Both the position numbers and the translations under genes were made by a program. A DNA stretch of 64,000 bases from CAYSUS01 sp964434165. Its GTDB lineage: Bacteria; Planctomycetota; Planctomycetia; Pirellulales; Thermoguttaceae. The DNA lies in assembly GCA_964434165.1 (NCBI GenBank), contig CAYSUS010000016.1:1-64000 (forward strand). The letters are read 5' to 3'. The notes under the pieces are model-generated. The model saw only the letters and a list, made by a program, of their open reading frames with translations, did no database searches and was not told the origin of the DNA. Positions 24,331 to 33,106 of the stretch are shown here, in pieces (the stretch's first letter is position 1; every line of letters begins with the position of its first letter).

Positions 24331-27300
24331 TCACGGGTTCAGCACCACGGTCTTCTCGTCCTTCCAGATCCACTCACCGGCCGGGGGCGTGGTCCAGGGA
24401 TCGGGGAACTTCACGCGGACCCACTGGGCGGGCTTCCCGCCGCGCGTCGTTTCCTTGTTCGCGTAGGTATCGAAGTACGGGGCGTTCAGATCGACCCACG
24501 TCACCAGGGCGACCCAGTCCTCGCGCGACATCTTCACCTCGTCGCGGTGGAGCTTGTCATCGAGCAGCGTGAGGATCAGCTTGCTCCGCGCCGACCCGAA
24601 TGCCAGCGGCGGCGTAACCTCGGCACCGCCGAACCGATCGGCCAGTGCAATCAGCTGGTCAGGCTGCTCGTTGCGCATCAGGCGCTTGAAGAACGCCTTG
24701 TCAGCCGGCGGCATGGGATCGTTCGGATGCAGCCAGCGCCAACCGTCCTCGCTGGCCACGGGCGTGGGCTCGCTGGCCTTTAGCCCGAACAGCGTGCGGT
24801 ACGACTGCTGGTAGTCGCCGATCTTGCGCGAGGTCAGCTCGATCCCGCCGTCGGGCTCCTTTTCGCCATGGCAGCGCACGCAGTGCCGCTGAAGAATCGG
24901 CTGGATGTGCCGCTCGAAGCCCGGAACGTCGGCCGCGCCCCACGCAGGCGGCTCGGGCATCGACGGCTCGCGTTTCAGCGCCAGCGGCAAGGCGTCCTTC
25001 CCGGGCGTAGGAGCCAGGCAACGGCTCTCGTGGCATCCGATGCAGCCGCGATACTCGCCGTTCTGGAAAGTGACGTTGCTCCGCATCCGCCGCACTTCGA
25101 CGAAGTCCTTGTCCAGGGCCTGGAAGTACAGCGTCTGGTCCACCGGCACCTTGAACCACGCCGAGCCGTCCTCTTCCACCGGCACGATGCCGATCGAACG
25201 CGTGGGCGACCAGTCCCACACGCCCAGCATCGGGGTCCAGGCGCCTGTGGGCGAGGCGTGCAGGTCGTTGTAGCCGCACTGCTTGTCCTCCTGGCGCACG
25301 CACGGCCAGGGCGTCTTCTGGGCGATGCGGAGATACTTGATCGTACCCGGCTCGACGCCCGGCATGTCGTTGTCCACGTTCGCCACGTACACGGTCGCGT
25401 AGCGGATGCCCGAGTTCGGCACCGCGTACGGTGCGCCGGGCCTTTCGGGGAATGTCCGCGGCCGCGCTCTCGGCGCCAGCGGCATCAGGTACGCGACCGA
25501 CAGATGGCGCTCGCGATGGATCAGCTCCTTGTTGCCCCATACGTCGATGTAGTAGAGGGCGTAGTTGCGCCCCGCAGCGCTCTCGGGCTTCTTGTAGGAG
25601 TAGGCTGCCAGGAAGCTCTTGTCCGAGAGCGGGTAGGGGAACTGATAGTGCCCGCCCGCGTCCTCGACGCCGCCCTCTTCCACGGTCTTCGTGCGCCCGT
25701 AGCCGCCTTCGGTCTTCGAGACCCCTGGCGTCACGTTGCGCATCCCCTCGGGGTCGTTGATCCCCCGCGTGTAATCGACCGTGAACACCGCGCCGATCTC
25801 ACCGTTGTGATGCCCGCAGGCCACGGCCACGAGTTGGCTCCTGCCCGGGATCTGCCGCGCCTCGCGCAGCGACATGGGGCCGCCCTCGATGTGCTGCTTG
25901 TAGATGGCGTCGGTCATCGAGCCGTCGGGCCGGCAGGTCCACAGCGTGTGCGTCTGCCACAGGTGGCGCTCCTGGTACTCCCAGTGCAGGAAGAGCACCT
26001 GACCGTTCTCCATCATGTGCGGATAGCGGTCGAAGTCCTTGTTGTTGCTCAAGGCGCGGATGCCCGTGCCGTCGGGCGAGCAGCGGTAGAGGTTGAGGAT
26101 CATCTTGTCCTGGTGGAAGCTGCCCGCGCACTGGCTGCCGTAGTTGGACCGGTCGGAGACGAAGACGAGGTCGCCGCCGGGCAGGTAGCAGGGCTCCAGG
26201 TCCGAGTTGTAGGGAGCATCGGTCAACTGGCGCAGGGCCGATCCATCGATGTCCATCTCGTAGAGGTGGGCCGCGTGCGAGCGACCCATCTCCGTGTTCT
26301 CGTGGACCGCGTCCTTGGTGCGGTCGTAGCCGGGCTGCTTGACGTACGCGAACACCAACCGATCCGCATCCCACCAGAGGTCGAGCCCGCGAAAGTGCCC
26401 CGGGCCGAGGCGCCCTTGGATCAGCGGCCTGGCCGGATCGGAGGGGGACAGACCCGTCTTCACATACAGGTCGCCGCCTGCGCCGTAAACGTCGCGCACG
26501 CCGCCGTTGGTGATGTTGCCGCTGTCCGGACCGGTGCGCGTGGCAAAGAGAATCCGGCCGAAGTCCAGGTCCGGGTTGCGCATCACGACCTGGCGCGCCG
26601 CGCGGCGCATGGCAAGCCACAGGCGCCGCTGCCCCGTGAGATCGCCGGGATGGTCCTTGGCGCATTGCTCCAGCCTCGCGCGGGCCTCGGAGAGCGCGCG
26701 GAGGGACTTGGCGATGGCATCGCGCCGGGCAGGATCGGCCTTCGGGTGCATCCAGGCGGTGAGGCCCTCGACGCGAGTCGTGGTGTCTTGGCTCGATTGG
26801 AGCAGTCCCCTGGTGGCGCGGTGGTGCCCCTGCACGACGGCCTGGCACACGTAGTCGCACTGCAATTGCGATTCCTCATCGACCGCCAGCCACCGCGCGT
26901 ACCACGCGCAGTCTTCGGGGTCGGGCCAGGGCTCGCTGCGTCGGCCCTCGCACTCCATGCCCAACCGGATGGCGATCGCCCACTCGGCCAGCCCCCGGAT
27001 GAACGGGTCGCCGTGTTCGAGCAGCGGGCCGGCCAACGCGCCGATCCGCTCGGTGGACATGGTCTTCGGCTTGGGGGCGCCGCGCGGCCGGTACTTCTGC
27101 ACGGCCGGCTCGCCCCGGGCAGCCCACACAAGAAGCTCCGCTCGCAGCGTGGCGGCCTCAATCGACTCGTCTTCCGCCAGCGCCGCGAGGACTTGCTCGC
27201 ACTCCTGGGGACTGGTCGCCAGATGCCCACCCAAAGCAGCGATCTTGCCATCGGTCTCGGCGTCGTCGAGCGCGGTGAGAATCTGGCGTGCTGTTTCCAG

Positions 27301-27411
27301 GGGCGGTCGGTCAAGCCTGGTGTCCGCCGTCTTCTTCCCGTGCGCCGCAGCGCACAGCGCCAGCGTCGCCGCAAGACTCAGCAGCACCGCGGTAGCAGGT
27401 GTCTGCCTCAT
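24331..27411 (-). CDS. Exported HzsA-like di-heme c-type cytochrome with propeller
   Basis: 1026 residues from ATG 27411, which overlaps the GntR stop by 4 bp and has GAGGAGGAG upstream. Signal peptide: AVLLSLAATLALCAAAHG. The N-terminal third is helical. The middle is a TolB/WD40-like propeller (EPCYLPGGDLVFVSDRSNYG, LYRCSPDGTGIRALSNNK, YPHMMENGQVLFLHWEYQ). The C-terminal part carries two CxxCH heme sites, CIGCH near residue 790 and CVRCH near residue 844, followed by GGIELTSRKIGDYQQSYRTL. This organisation matches proteins annotated as hydrazine synthase alpha-subunit-like, which are widespread in planctomycetes that are not anammox bacteria. It should not be read as hydrazine synthesis. 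A periplasmic redox role fits. Confidence 0.82.
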   Translation of the reverse strand: MRQTPATAVLLSLAATLALCAAAHGKKTADTRLDRPPLETARQILTALDDAETDGKIAALGGHLATSPQECEQVLAALAEDESIEAATLRAELLVWAARGEPAVQKYRPRGAPKPKTMSTERIGALAGPLLEHGDPFIRGLAEWAIAIRLGMECEGRRSEPWPDPEDCAWYARWLAVDEESQLQCDYVCQAVVQGHHRATRGLLQSSQDTTTRVEGLTAWMHPKADPARRDAIAKSLRALSEARARLEQCAKDHPGDLTGQRRLWLAMRRAARQVVMRNPDLDFGRILFATRTGPDSGNITNGGVRDVYGAGGDLYVKTGLSPSDPARPLIQGRLGPGHFRGLDLWWDADRLVFAYVKQPGYDRTKDAVHENTEMGRSHAAHLYEMDIDGSALRQLTDAPYNSDLEPCYLPGGDLVFVSDRSNYGSQCAGSFHQDKMILNLYRCSPDGTGIRALSNNKDFDRYPHMMENGQVLFLHWEYQERHLWQTHTLWTCRPDGSMTDAIYKQHIEGGPMSLREARQIPGRSQLVAVACGHHNGEIGAVFTVDYTRGINDPEGMRNVTPGVSKTEGGYGRTKTVEEGGVEDAGGHYQFPYPLSDKSFLAAYSYKKPESAAGRNYALYYIDVWGNKELIHRERHLSVAYLMPLAPRARPRTFPERPGAPYAVPNSGIRYATVYVANVDNDMPGVEPGTIKYLRIAQKTPWPCVRQEDKQCGYNDLHASPTGAWTPMLGVWDWSPTRSIGIVPVEEDGSAWFKVPVDQTLYFQALDKDFVEVRRMRSNVTFQNGEYRGCIGCHESRCLAPTPGKDALPLALKREPSMPEPPAWGAADVPGFERHIQPILQRHCVRCHGEKEPDGGIELTSRKIGDYQQSYRTLFGLKASEPTPVASEDGWRWLHPNDPMPPADKAFFKRLMRNEQPDQLIALADRFGGAEVTPPLAFGSARSKLILTLLDDKLHRDEVKMSREDWVALVTWVDLNAPYFDTYANKETTRGGKPAQWVRVKFPDPWTTPPAGEWIWKDEKTVVLNP

Positions 27412-28142
27412 GATGTCTCCTCCTCGTTGCCAGCAGGCTGGCGGCTCTTGACGTACGCCTCCAGGCTTGATTTGCAGATTTCCACGTGCTTGCGGGCGCA
27501 ATCCCGCGCCCGCTCCGGATCGCCCGTGGCGATTGCCTCCAGGATAGGCCGGTGGCGGTCGATCACGCTATCGGCATCGCCGTGTGCGCGCACGTAATGC
27601 AGCAGGAAGTTGCGGATGTGATCGGAGAGGGCCTCCAGCATCACGGCCAGGAACTCGTTGTCTGCCACCTCGGCCACCTCGCGATGGAAGCGGTAGTCAA
27701 GCTCCGCCAGGCCGGAATCGCTCTGCCGGGTCGCGCCAGGCTGATCCAGCACCGCGCGAAGCCGATCCACGTCCGCTTTGCTCCGACGAGCCGCGGCCAG
27801 AGCCGCCAACTCACCCTCGATCAGCGCCCGAGCATCCACCAGGTCTTGCAGCGCCTTCACGCTCCGCTCGGGAAACAGCGGCACGAGCGCCTGGTTCAAG
27901 GCCTCACCGTTGACCTGCTTCTGCACGAAGGCCCCGCGCCCATGCTCCACGCGGATGACGCCGAGCGCGCTGAGCCGGGCCAGGGCCTCCCGAAGCGAGA
28001 GCCGCCCCACGCCCAGCTCTTCCTGCAATTCGCGCTCGCTGGGCAGTCGCGCGCCAGGGCCGAAATCCCCGCGGCGGATCCGCTCCAGAAGGTGGCAAAC
28101 GATAGCCTCCGGCGCGGAGATCCGCCTGACAACCGTCTTCAT
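27408..28142 (-). CDS. GntR-family transcription regulator, FadR subfamily
   Basis: 244 residues from ATG 28142 (GGAG 9 nt upstream; a TTG at 28151 is an unlikely alternative). N-terminal winged helix: ERIRRGDFGPGARLPSERE then LGVGRLSLREALARLSALG and VEHGRGAFV. C-terminal FCD ligand-binding domain: LVDARALIEGELAALAA, LDYRFHREVAEVADNEFL, HYVRAHGDADSVIDRHRPIL. The His and Asp metal ligands of FCD domains are present. Such proteins bind small carboxylates or sugar acids and usually repress. Palindromic operators in its own promoter (28194-28206) and in the divergent promoter (28284-28298) imply control of both arms. It is the first gene of the minus-strand run and is translationally coupled to the next. 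Confidence 0.95.
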   Translation of the reverse strand: MKTVVRRISAPEAIVCHLLERIRRGDFGPGARLPSERELQEELGVGRLSLREALARLSALGVIRVEHGRGAFVQKQVNGEALNQALVPLFPERSVKALQDLVDARALIEGELAALAAARRSKADVDRLRAVLDQPGATRQSDSGLAELDYRFHREVAEVADNEFLAVMLEALSDHIRNFLLHYVRAHGDADSVIDRHRPILEAIATGDPERARDCARKHVEICKSSLEAYVKSRQPAGNEEETS

Positions 28143-28184
28143 GCCGATCAACTCCGAAAGTGAGGGGACGACCCGAGGGCGCTA

Positions 28185-28213
28185 GATATACCACTCATCT
28201 GATGAGATGTCAA
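28185..28213 (-). promoter_or_regulatory. Promoter of the GntR-led operon with operator in the spacer
   Basis: On the minus strand: -35 TTGACA (28213-28208), 17-nt spacer, -10 TATATC (28190-28185). The spacer holds CTCATC-T-GATGAG (28194-28206). This predicts autorepression by the GntR protein. Confidence 0.85.
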
Positions 28214-28277
28214 CGAACTTGGCAGCACACGAGTCGCCCAAGAGGCGGCTCGTCCCAAGGCGCCACTTCCCCGGTCC

Positions 28278-28306
28278 TTGACAGCTCATCAGATGAGCAC
28301 TATAAG
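28278..28306 (+). promoter_or_regulatory. Promoter of the aminotransferase operon with operator in the spacer
   Basis: -35 TTGACA (28278-28283), 17-nt spacer, -10 TATAAG (28301-28306). The spacer contains the 15-bp palindrome GCTCATC-A-GATGAGC (28284-28298). It has the same core as the operator on the other strand; the two centres are 91 bp apart. Confidence 0.88.
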
Positions 28307-28367
28307 CGGCGTATCGGCCCGCTGCAAGTCGCCAGCTCCCGATTATCCTCCCCTACGCCTGGCCGCC

Positions 28368-29588
28368 GTGAAACCATCCCCCATAACCAAGCAACCCACC
28401 CCGCCCGAGATCCGGATGGCCTCGCGGGTCGCCTCGCTTCGGCCGGAAGGCGCCTACCGCGTGCTGGCCCGAGCCCAGGAGCTGGAGCGCCAGGGGCGCG
28501 ACATCATCCACCTGGAGATCGGCGAGCCGGACTTCCCCACCAATCCGGACGTCTGTCGGGCGGGGATGGACGCGATCGCCGCCGGCCATACCCGGTATAC
28601 CCCCACGCCCGGCATCCGCGAGCTGCGCGAGGCCATCGCCGAGGACGCGTCGAAGCGGCGCGGGATCGAGGTCCGGCCGGAGAACGTCGTCGTCGCCCCG
28701 GGAGCCAAGCCGCACCTGGTGTTTCCTACCCTGGCTCTCGTGGAGCCCGGCGACGAAGTGCTCTATCCCGACCCCGGCTTCCCCACCTACGAAGCCACGA
28801 TCGCCCTGGCCGGCGGCGTGCCCGTTCCCGTCCCGCTGGTTGAAGAGAGCGGCTTCTCGTTCGACCTCGAAGCGCTGCGCGCGAGGCTCTCGCCCCGCGC
28901 GCGGATGGTCATCCTCAACTCGCCCAGCAATCCGACGGGCGGTGTGATGCCGAGAGTCGATCTGGAGTGCGTGGCCGAGGCCGCATGCCGTCACGAATGC
29001 TGGGTTCTCTCCGACGAAGTCTATGCCCGCATGACCTACGACGGGCGCACCGCGCCGAGCATCGCCGCCCTAGACGGGATGGCCGGGCGGACCGTGATCG
29101 TGGACGGGTTCTCCAAGACCTACGCCATGACCGGCTGGCGCCTGGGCTATGGCATCATGCCCGAGGCCCTCGCCGAGAAAGTAAGCACTCTGCTGGTCCA
29201 CGCCGTGGGCTGCACGGCGCACTTCACGCAGGTCGCCGGGCTGGAAGCACTGCGCGGTCCGCAGCAGCCCGTCGATCGCATGATGGCCGAGTACCAGCGG
29301 CGCCGCGACTGCCTGGTGGCCGGGCTCAACTCGATCCCCGGCGTGCGATGTCTCATGCCCCAGGGGGCGTTCTACGCCTTCCCCAACGTCACGGGCCTGG
29401 GGCGTTCGAGCAGCGAGCTGGCGGACCTCCTGCTCGAGGAGGCGGGCGTGGCGGTCCTGCCGGGCACGGCGTTCGGAGCCCGGGGCGAGGGCTACCTGCG
29501 GCTCTGCTACGCCAACTGCCTGGAGAACCTGGAGAGGGCGATCCGGCGGATACGCGACGTCCTGGCGTCGATGGCCTCAGCAGAGTAG
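28368..29588 (+). CDS. Class I/II PLP-dependent aminotransferase
   Basis: About 406 residues from GTG 28368. An ATG at 28416 (giving MASRVASLRPEG) is equally possible and neither has a clear Shine-Dalgarno, so the start is uncertain. Fold type I aminotransferase of the aspartate-aminotransferase group. Motifs: HLEIGEPDFPTNP, the cofactor-binding NSPSNPTGGVMP and LSDEVYARMTYDG, and the Schiff-base lysine in DGFSKTYAMTGWRLGYG. The carboxylate-binding Arg is in EGYLRLCYA. It is the first gene of the plus-strand arm, read from the operator-bearing promoter just upstream. Donor and acceptor are not readable from sequence. Confidence 0.92.
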   Translation: MKPSPITKQPTPPEIRMASRVASLRPEGAYRVLARAQELERQGRDIIHLEIGEPDFPTNPDVCRAGMDAIAAGHTRYTPTPGIRELREAIAEDASKRRGIEVRPENVVVAPGAKPHLVFPTLALVEPGDEVLYPDPGFPTYEATIALAGGVPVPVPLVEESGFSFDLEALRARLSPRARMVILNSPSNPTGGVMPRVDLECVAEAACRHECWVLSDEVYARMTYDGRTAPSIAALDGMAGRTVIVDGFSKTYAMTGWRLGYGIMPEALAEKVSTLLVHAVGCTAHFTQVAGLEALRGPQQPVDRMMAEYQRRRDCLVAGLNSIPGVRCLMPQGAFYAFPNVTGLGRSSSELADLLLEEAGVAVLPGTAFGARGEGYLRLCYANCLENLERAIRRIRDVLASMASAE

Positions 29589-29682
29589 AAACAGACCGAT
29601 TGACAGAGGATACCCAGCCCAGGGGGCAGCCTATCGTCGAGTTCCTCACGCATTCGAATCGCCTTCCCAGCAAGCAGAAATC

Positions 29683-30834
29683 ATGGCCGACCTCTTCGAC
29701 CGACTTAATGAAACGCTCCTCATGGGCCCGGGACCGTCCTGCGTGCCGCCGGAGGTCTACTCCGCGTTGGCCCTGCCCACGGTCGGCCACCTCGACCCGC
29801 GCTTCCTGGCCATCATGGAAGCCATTCAGGACCAGTTGAGGCAGGTGCTGAAGACCGGGAACCGCCTCACACTGCCGATCAGCGGCACAGGGTCTGCGGG
29901 GATGGAGACGTGCTTCGTCAACCTCGTCGAGCCGGGCGACCGCGTGCTCGTGGCGATCAACGGGGCGTTCGGCTTGCGCATGGCCGACGTGGCCGGCCGG
30001 CTGGGGGCCGAGGTCGAGACCATCGAGGCGCCCTGGGGCTCGCCCGTGCTCCCCGCCGCCGTGGCAGGCAAGATCGCGGAGAAGCCGTACCGCATCGTGG
30101 CCGTGGTCCATGCCGAGACCTCCACGGGCGTGTGCAATCCGGTGGCCGACATCGGCCAGGCGGTTCGCCCCACCGGTGCCCTCTACCTGGTCGACACGGT
30201 GACCAGCCTGGGCGGGATGGAGATCGCCACCGACGCCTGGGGCGCCGACGCGATCTACAGCGGCACGCAGAAGTGCCTCTCCTGCCCCCCGGGCCTGGCA
30301 CCGGTGAGCTTCTCCGAGCGTGCCGTGGAGAAGCTCAAGGCCCGCAGGAACAACGTTCCCAACTGGTATCTCGACCTCTCGATGATCGTCCGGTACTGGG
30401 AGGGCGCCACGCGGGTCTATCATCACACCGCCCCGATCAACATGCTCTACGCCTTGCACGCCGCGCTGGGATGCGCTCTTCGGGAAGGGCTGGAGAACGT
30501 GTTCCGCCGACATCGGGCGGTCCACGAGCGGCTCGTGGCCGGGCTGGCCGGGCTGGGACTGGAAATGCTCGTCGAGCCGGAATGCCGCCTGCCCATGCTC
30601 AACTCCGTCAAGGTGCCGGCCGGCGTCGATGAGGCGGTCGTGCGAAGGATGCTCCTGGATGAGCACGACATCGAGATCGGACCGGGCCTGGGGCCGCTGG
30701 CCGGCAAGATCTGGCGGATCGGCCTGATGGGACACACGGCCCGGCCTGAGAACGTCGATCGCCTGCTCCGCGCCTTGCAGACGGTGCTGGCTGCGGGCCG
30801 AAGCGCGTCCACCCCGGCCCGTGCCCCGGCGTAA
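29683..30834 (+). CDS. Class V aminotransferase (alanine-glyoxylate/serine-pyruvate type)
   Basis: 383 residues. Opens with LLMGPGPSCVPPEVYSAL and has ISGTGSAGMETCFVNLVEPG, VHAETSTGVCNPVADIG, YLVDTVTSLGGMEI (cofactor Asp) and the PLP lysine in YSGTQKCLSCPPGLAPVSFS. These are the standard marks of the alanine-glyoxylate/serine-pyruvate/pyridoxamine-pyruvate aminotransferase group. It lies 94 bp after the first aminotransferase and 3 bp before the DUF6282 gene, so it is one operon. Two different aminotransferases in one operon suggest an amino compound is broken down, with the nitrogen passed to pyruvate or glyoxylate. Confidence 0.92.
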   Translation: MADLFDRLNETLLMGPGPSCVPPEVYSALALPTVGHLDPRFLAIMEAIQDQLRQVLKTGNRLTLPISGTGSAGMETCFVNLVEPGDRVLVAINGAFGLRMADVAGRLGAEVETIEAPWGSPVLPAAVAGKIAEKPYRIVAVVHAETSTGVCNPVADIGQAVRPTGALYLVDTVTSLGGMEIATDAWGADAIYSGTQKCLSCPPGLAPVSFSERAVEKLKARRNNVPNWYLDLSMIVRYWEGATRVYHHTAPINMLYALHAALGCALREGLENVFRRHRAVHERLVAGLAGLGLEMLVEPECRLPMLNSVKVPAGVDEAVVRRMLLDEHDIEIGPGLGPLAGKIWRIGLMGHTARPENVDRLLRALQTVLAAGRSASTPARAPA

Positions 30835-30837
30835 CCC

Positions 30838-31740
30838 ATGCTTCCCTCCCCGCTCCTCCAAGGCGCCTGCGACCTGCACGTCCACTTCGGCCCCGACGTC
30901 GTGCCCCGGGCGATGGACGCCGTCGAGCTGGCCGAGGCCGCGCGCGGGGCGGGCATGGCGGACATCGTGCTCAAGGACCACTGCGGGTGCACAGCCGCGA
31001 TCGCGTGGGCGCTCGACCGGCAGGCTCAGGGCGCCGCGCGCGTCCACGGGGCGATCGCGCTGAACCCACCTGTCGGCGGCCTCAACCCGTGCGCGGTCGA
31101 GGCCGGCCTGCGCCGCGGAGTCGACGTCGTCTTCTTCCCCACGTACGCCGCCCGGCATCAGATCGCCACGATGGGGCCGGACAGCTTCCCCGCGGCCTAT
31201 TCCCGCCCGAAGTCGGACTTCAGCGGGCTGACGATCTTCGACCCGCGGGGGCGGATCCTGCCGCAGGTCGTGGCGATCGTCGACCTCGTGGCCGCCCACG
31301 ACGCGGTCCTGGCCACCGGGCACCTCAGTCCCGAGGAGTCGCTCGCCCTCGTCGAATTAGGCGCCGGGCGCGGCGTCAGACGGACGATCGTCACACACGC
31401 CTCGGAGCCCGTGCCCGACATGTCGGTCGCGGACCAGCGCGAGGCGGTCGCGCGCGGGGCCCTCGTGGAACACTCCTTCATGGCCGTCACCGAGTGTTGC
31501 CCGCGCCCGCTCCCCTGGGGAGCATTCTGCGACCAGCTCCGCGCGGTGGGGCCGGCCGGCGTGGTCCTGTCGTCGGACTTCGGGCAGCCGGGCAACGGCC
31601 CGCCGGTCGAGGCGTTCGGCCGTTGGCTCGAGCGGCTCCGCGAGGCCGGATTCGCCGAGGACGATCTGCGCACGATGGTATGCGAAAACCCCCGGAAGCT
31701 GCTCGGAGACCGCCGGAACCGCCCCACCCACCGGCAGTAG
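30838..31740 (+). CDS. DUF6282-type amidohydrolase-superfamily protein
   Basis: 300 residues. The metal-binding HxH of the amidohydrolase barrel is in ACDLHVHFGPDVVPR. Further expected ligands are in DIVLKDHCGCTAAIAW, VLATGHLSPEES, VTHASEPVPDMS and the last-strand Asp in VVLSSDFGQPGNGPPVE. I recognise it as the family grouped under DUF6282 in public annotation; the substrate of that family is not known to me. It starts 3 bp after the class V aminotransferase stop and is followed 35 bp later by the MFS transporter gene. Hydrolysis of a cyclic amide or lactone that enters through this transporter is an inference. Confidence 0.82.
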   Translation: MLPSPLLQGACDLHVHFGPDVVPRAMDAVELAEAARGAGMADIVLKDHCGCTAAIAWALDRQAQGAARVHGAIALNPPVGGLNPCAVEAGLRRGVDVVFFPTYAARHQIATMGPDSFPAAYSRPKSDFSGLTIFDPRGRILPQVVAIVDLVAAHDAVLATGHLSPEESLALVELGAGRGVRRTIVTHASEPVPDMSVADQREAVARGALVEHSFMAVTECCPRPLPWGAFCDQLRAVGPAGVVLSSDFGQPGNGPPVEAFGRWLERLREAGFAEDDLRTMVCENPRKLLGDRRNRPTHRQ

Positions 31741-31775
31741 CCCCCACCGCGGCCCCTTCCCGATCGGAGCCCCGC

Positions 31776-33023
31776 ATGGCCGACCAGGCCCGCCTGACCC
31801 GAGATCAGTGGCTGGTGCTCATCGCCGCCTTCCTCGGCTGGATGTTCGACGGCGTGGAGATGGGGCTCTTTCCCATCGTCGCCCGGCCGGCGCTTCAGGA
31901 CCTGCTGCGACTGGCCGACGACCGCGTGATCGGGCCGTGGAACGGCTACCTCGCGGCCACGTTCCTGTTGGGCGCAGCGGCGGGCGGTCTGGTCTTCGGC
32001 TGGATGGGGGACCGGATCGGACGCGTCCGCTCGATGGCGATCAGCATCCTGGCCTACTCGGCGTTCACGGGGGCCTGCTTCTTCGCCACGGCCCCGTGGC
32101 AGCTCGGGGCGCTCCGGTTCCTCGGCGCGGTGGGCATGGGAGGACAGTGGTCGCTGGGCGTCTCGCTGGTCATGGAATGCTGGCCCGAGCGCCACCGGCC
32201 GATCCTGGCCGGCGTGATCGGCGCGGCCAACAACGTCGGCCTGCTGCTGATCGCCGCGGTCGGCTGGGCCATGCCCATCACCACGGAGAACTGGCGCTGG
32301 ATGATGCTCGCCGGGCTGGCGCCGGGCCTGTTGGCCGTGTTCGTGATCCTCTTCGTGCCCGAGTCGCAGCGATGGAAGCGCTCGCTGACCGACGCGGCCG
32401 CGAGGATCAACCCCTTGCGCGCGATCTTCACGCCGCCGCTCCTTAGGTCCACGCTGCTGGCCATCCTGTTCAGCTCGGTCACGATGATCGGGACCTGGGC
32501 CGCGGCCACGAGCTTCGGGCCGCTGTGGACCGACCGGCTCACCGAGGGGAAGATGCCGCACGCCAAGGCCGTGTTCCAGTTCGCGTTTTCCGGCGGGGCG
32601 ATCCTCGGGTGCCTGCTGGGGCCGCTCTTGGGCAGCCGCATGGGACGCCGCCCGGCCTACTTCCTCCTCAACCTCGCTGCGCTGGCCGCCTGCCAGATCC
32701 TGTTCCTCAGCTTTCACGCCTACAGCCTGCTGTTCGTGGCTATGGTCTTCGTCACCGGCGTGGCCGTGGTGTCGTTCTACGGCTTCCTGCCCCTGTATCT
32801 CCCGGAGCTCTATCCCACCCGGGTCCGCGCCGTAGGGACCGGGTTGACCTACAACTCCGGCCGCATCCTTGCCGCGGCGGGCGCTCTGACGACCGGGCAG
32901 ATGGTCAGCCTCTTCGGCGGCAATTACGGCCTGGCCTGCGCCGCGATCACGCTGGTCTATCTGGTCGGAATGGCCGCCGTGTGGCTGGCGCCCGAGACCA
33001 AGGGCAAGCCCCTGCCGGACTGA
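31776..33023 (+). CDS. MFS transporter, sugar-/aromatic-acid:H+ symporter-like
   Basis: 415 residues from ATG 31776 (GGAG 6 nt upstream), with about twelve hydrophobic segments. The loop 2-3 signature is GWMGDRIGRVRSM. The first helix GWMFDGVEMGLFPIVARPAL carries the Asp typical of the aromatic-acid and lactate:proton symporter groups. The second half has LGSRMGRRPAYFLLN and LPELYPTRVRAVGTGL, a motif shared with the sugar-porter side of the superfamily. Predicted inner-membrane importer for the compound handled by the two aminotransferases and the DUF6282 hydrolase. The exact solute is unknown. Confidence 0.88.
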   Translation: MADQARLTRDQWLVLIAAFLGWMFDGVEMGLFPIVARPALQDLLRLADDRVIGPWNGYLAATFLLGAAAGGLVFGWMGDRIGRVRSMAISILAYSAFTGACFFATAPWQLGALRFLGAVGMGGQWSLGVSLVMECWPERHRPILAGVIGAANNVGLLLIAAVGWAMPITTENWRWMMLAGLAPGLLAVFVILFVPESQRWKRSLTDAAARINPLRAIFTPPLLRSTLLAILFSSVTMIGTWAAATSFGPLWTDRLTEGKMPHAKAVFQFAFSGGAILGCLLGPLLGSRMGRRPAYFLLNLAALAACQILFLSFHAYSLLFVAMVFVTGVAVVSFYGFLPLYLPELYPTRVRAVGTGLTYNSGRILAAAGALTTGQMVSLFGGNYGLACAAITLVYLVGMAAVWLAPETKGKPLPD

Positions 33024-33106
33024 CGCCCGCGCGGCGATTCTCGTTGACGGGCGGACGGCGCCGGGTTACCAATACACGGGCAACCCTGGCCCCGGGAGGA
33101 CCCGCC

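Noticed and set aside
24331..27411. Hydrazine synthesis / anammox metabolism
   Set aside because: Only a distant architecture match; no other anammox genes, and HzsA-like proteins are common outside anammox bacteria.
24868..27597. 909-codon plus-strand frame opposite the HzsA-like gene
   Set aside because: Antisense of a gene with two heme sites and a propeller; residue composition is that of a shadow frame.
28416..29588. Later ATG start (28416) for the class I aminotransferase as the preferred start
   Set aside because: Kept only as an alternative: neither it nor GTG 28368 has a convincing Shine-Dalgarno, so the choice cannot be settled from sequence.
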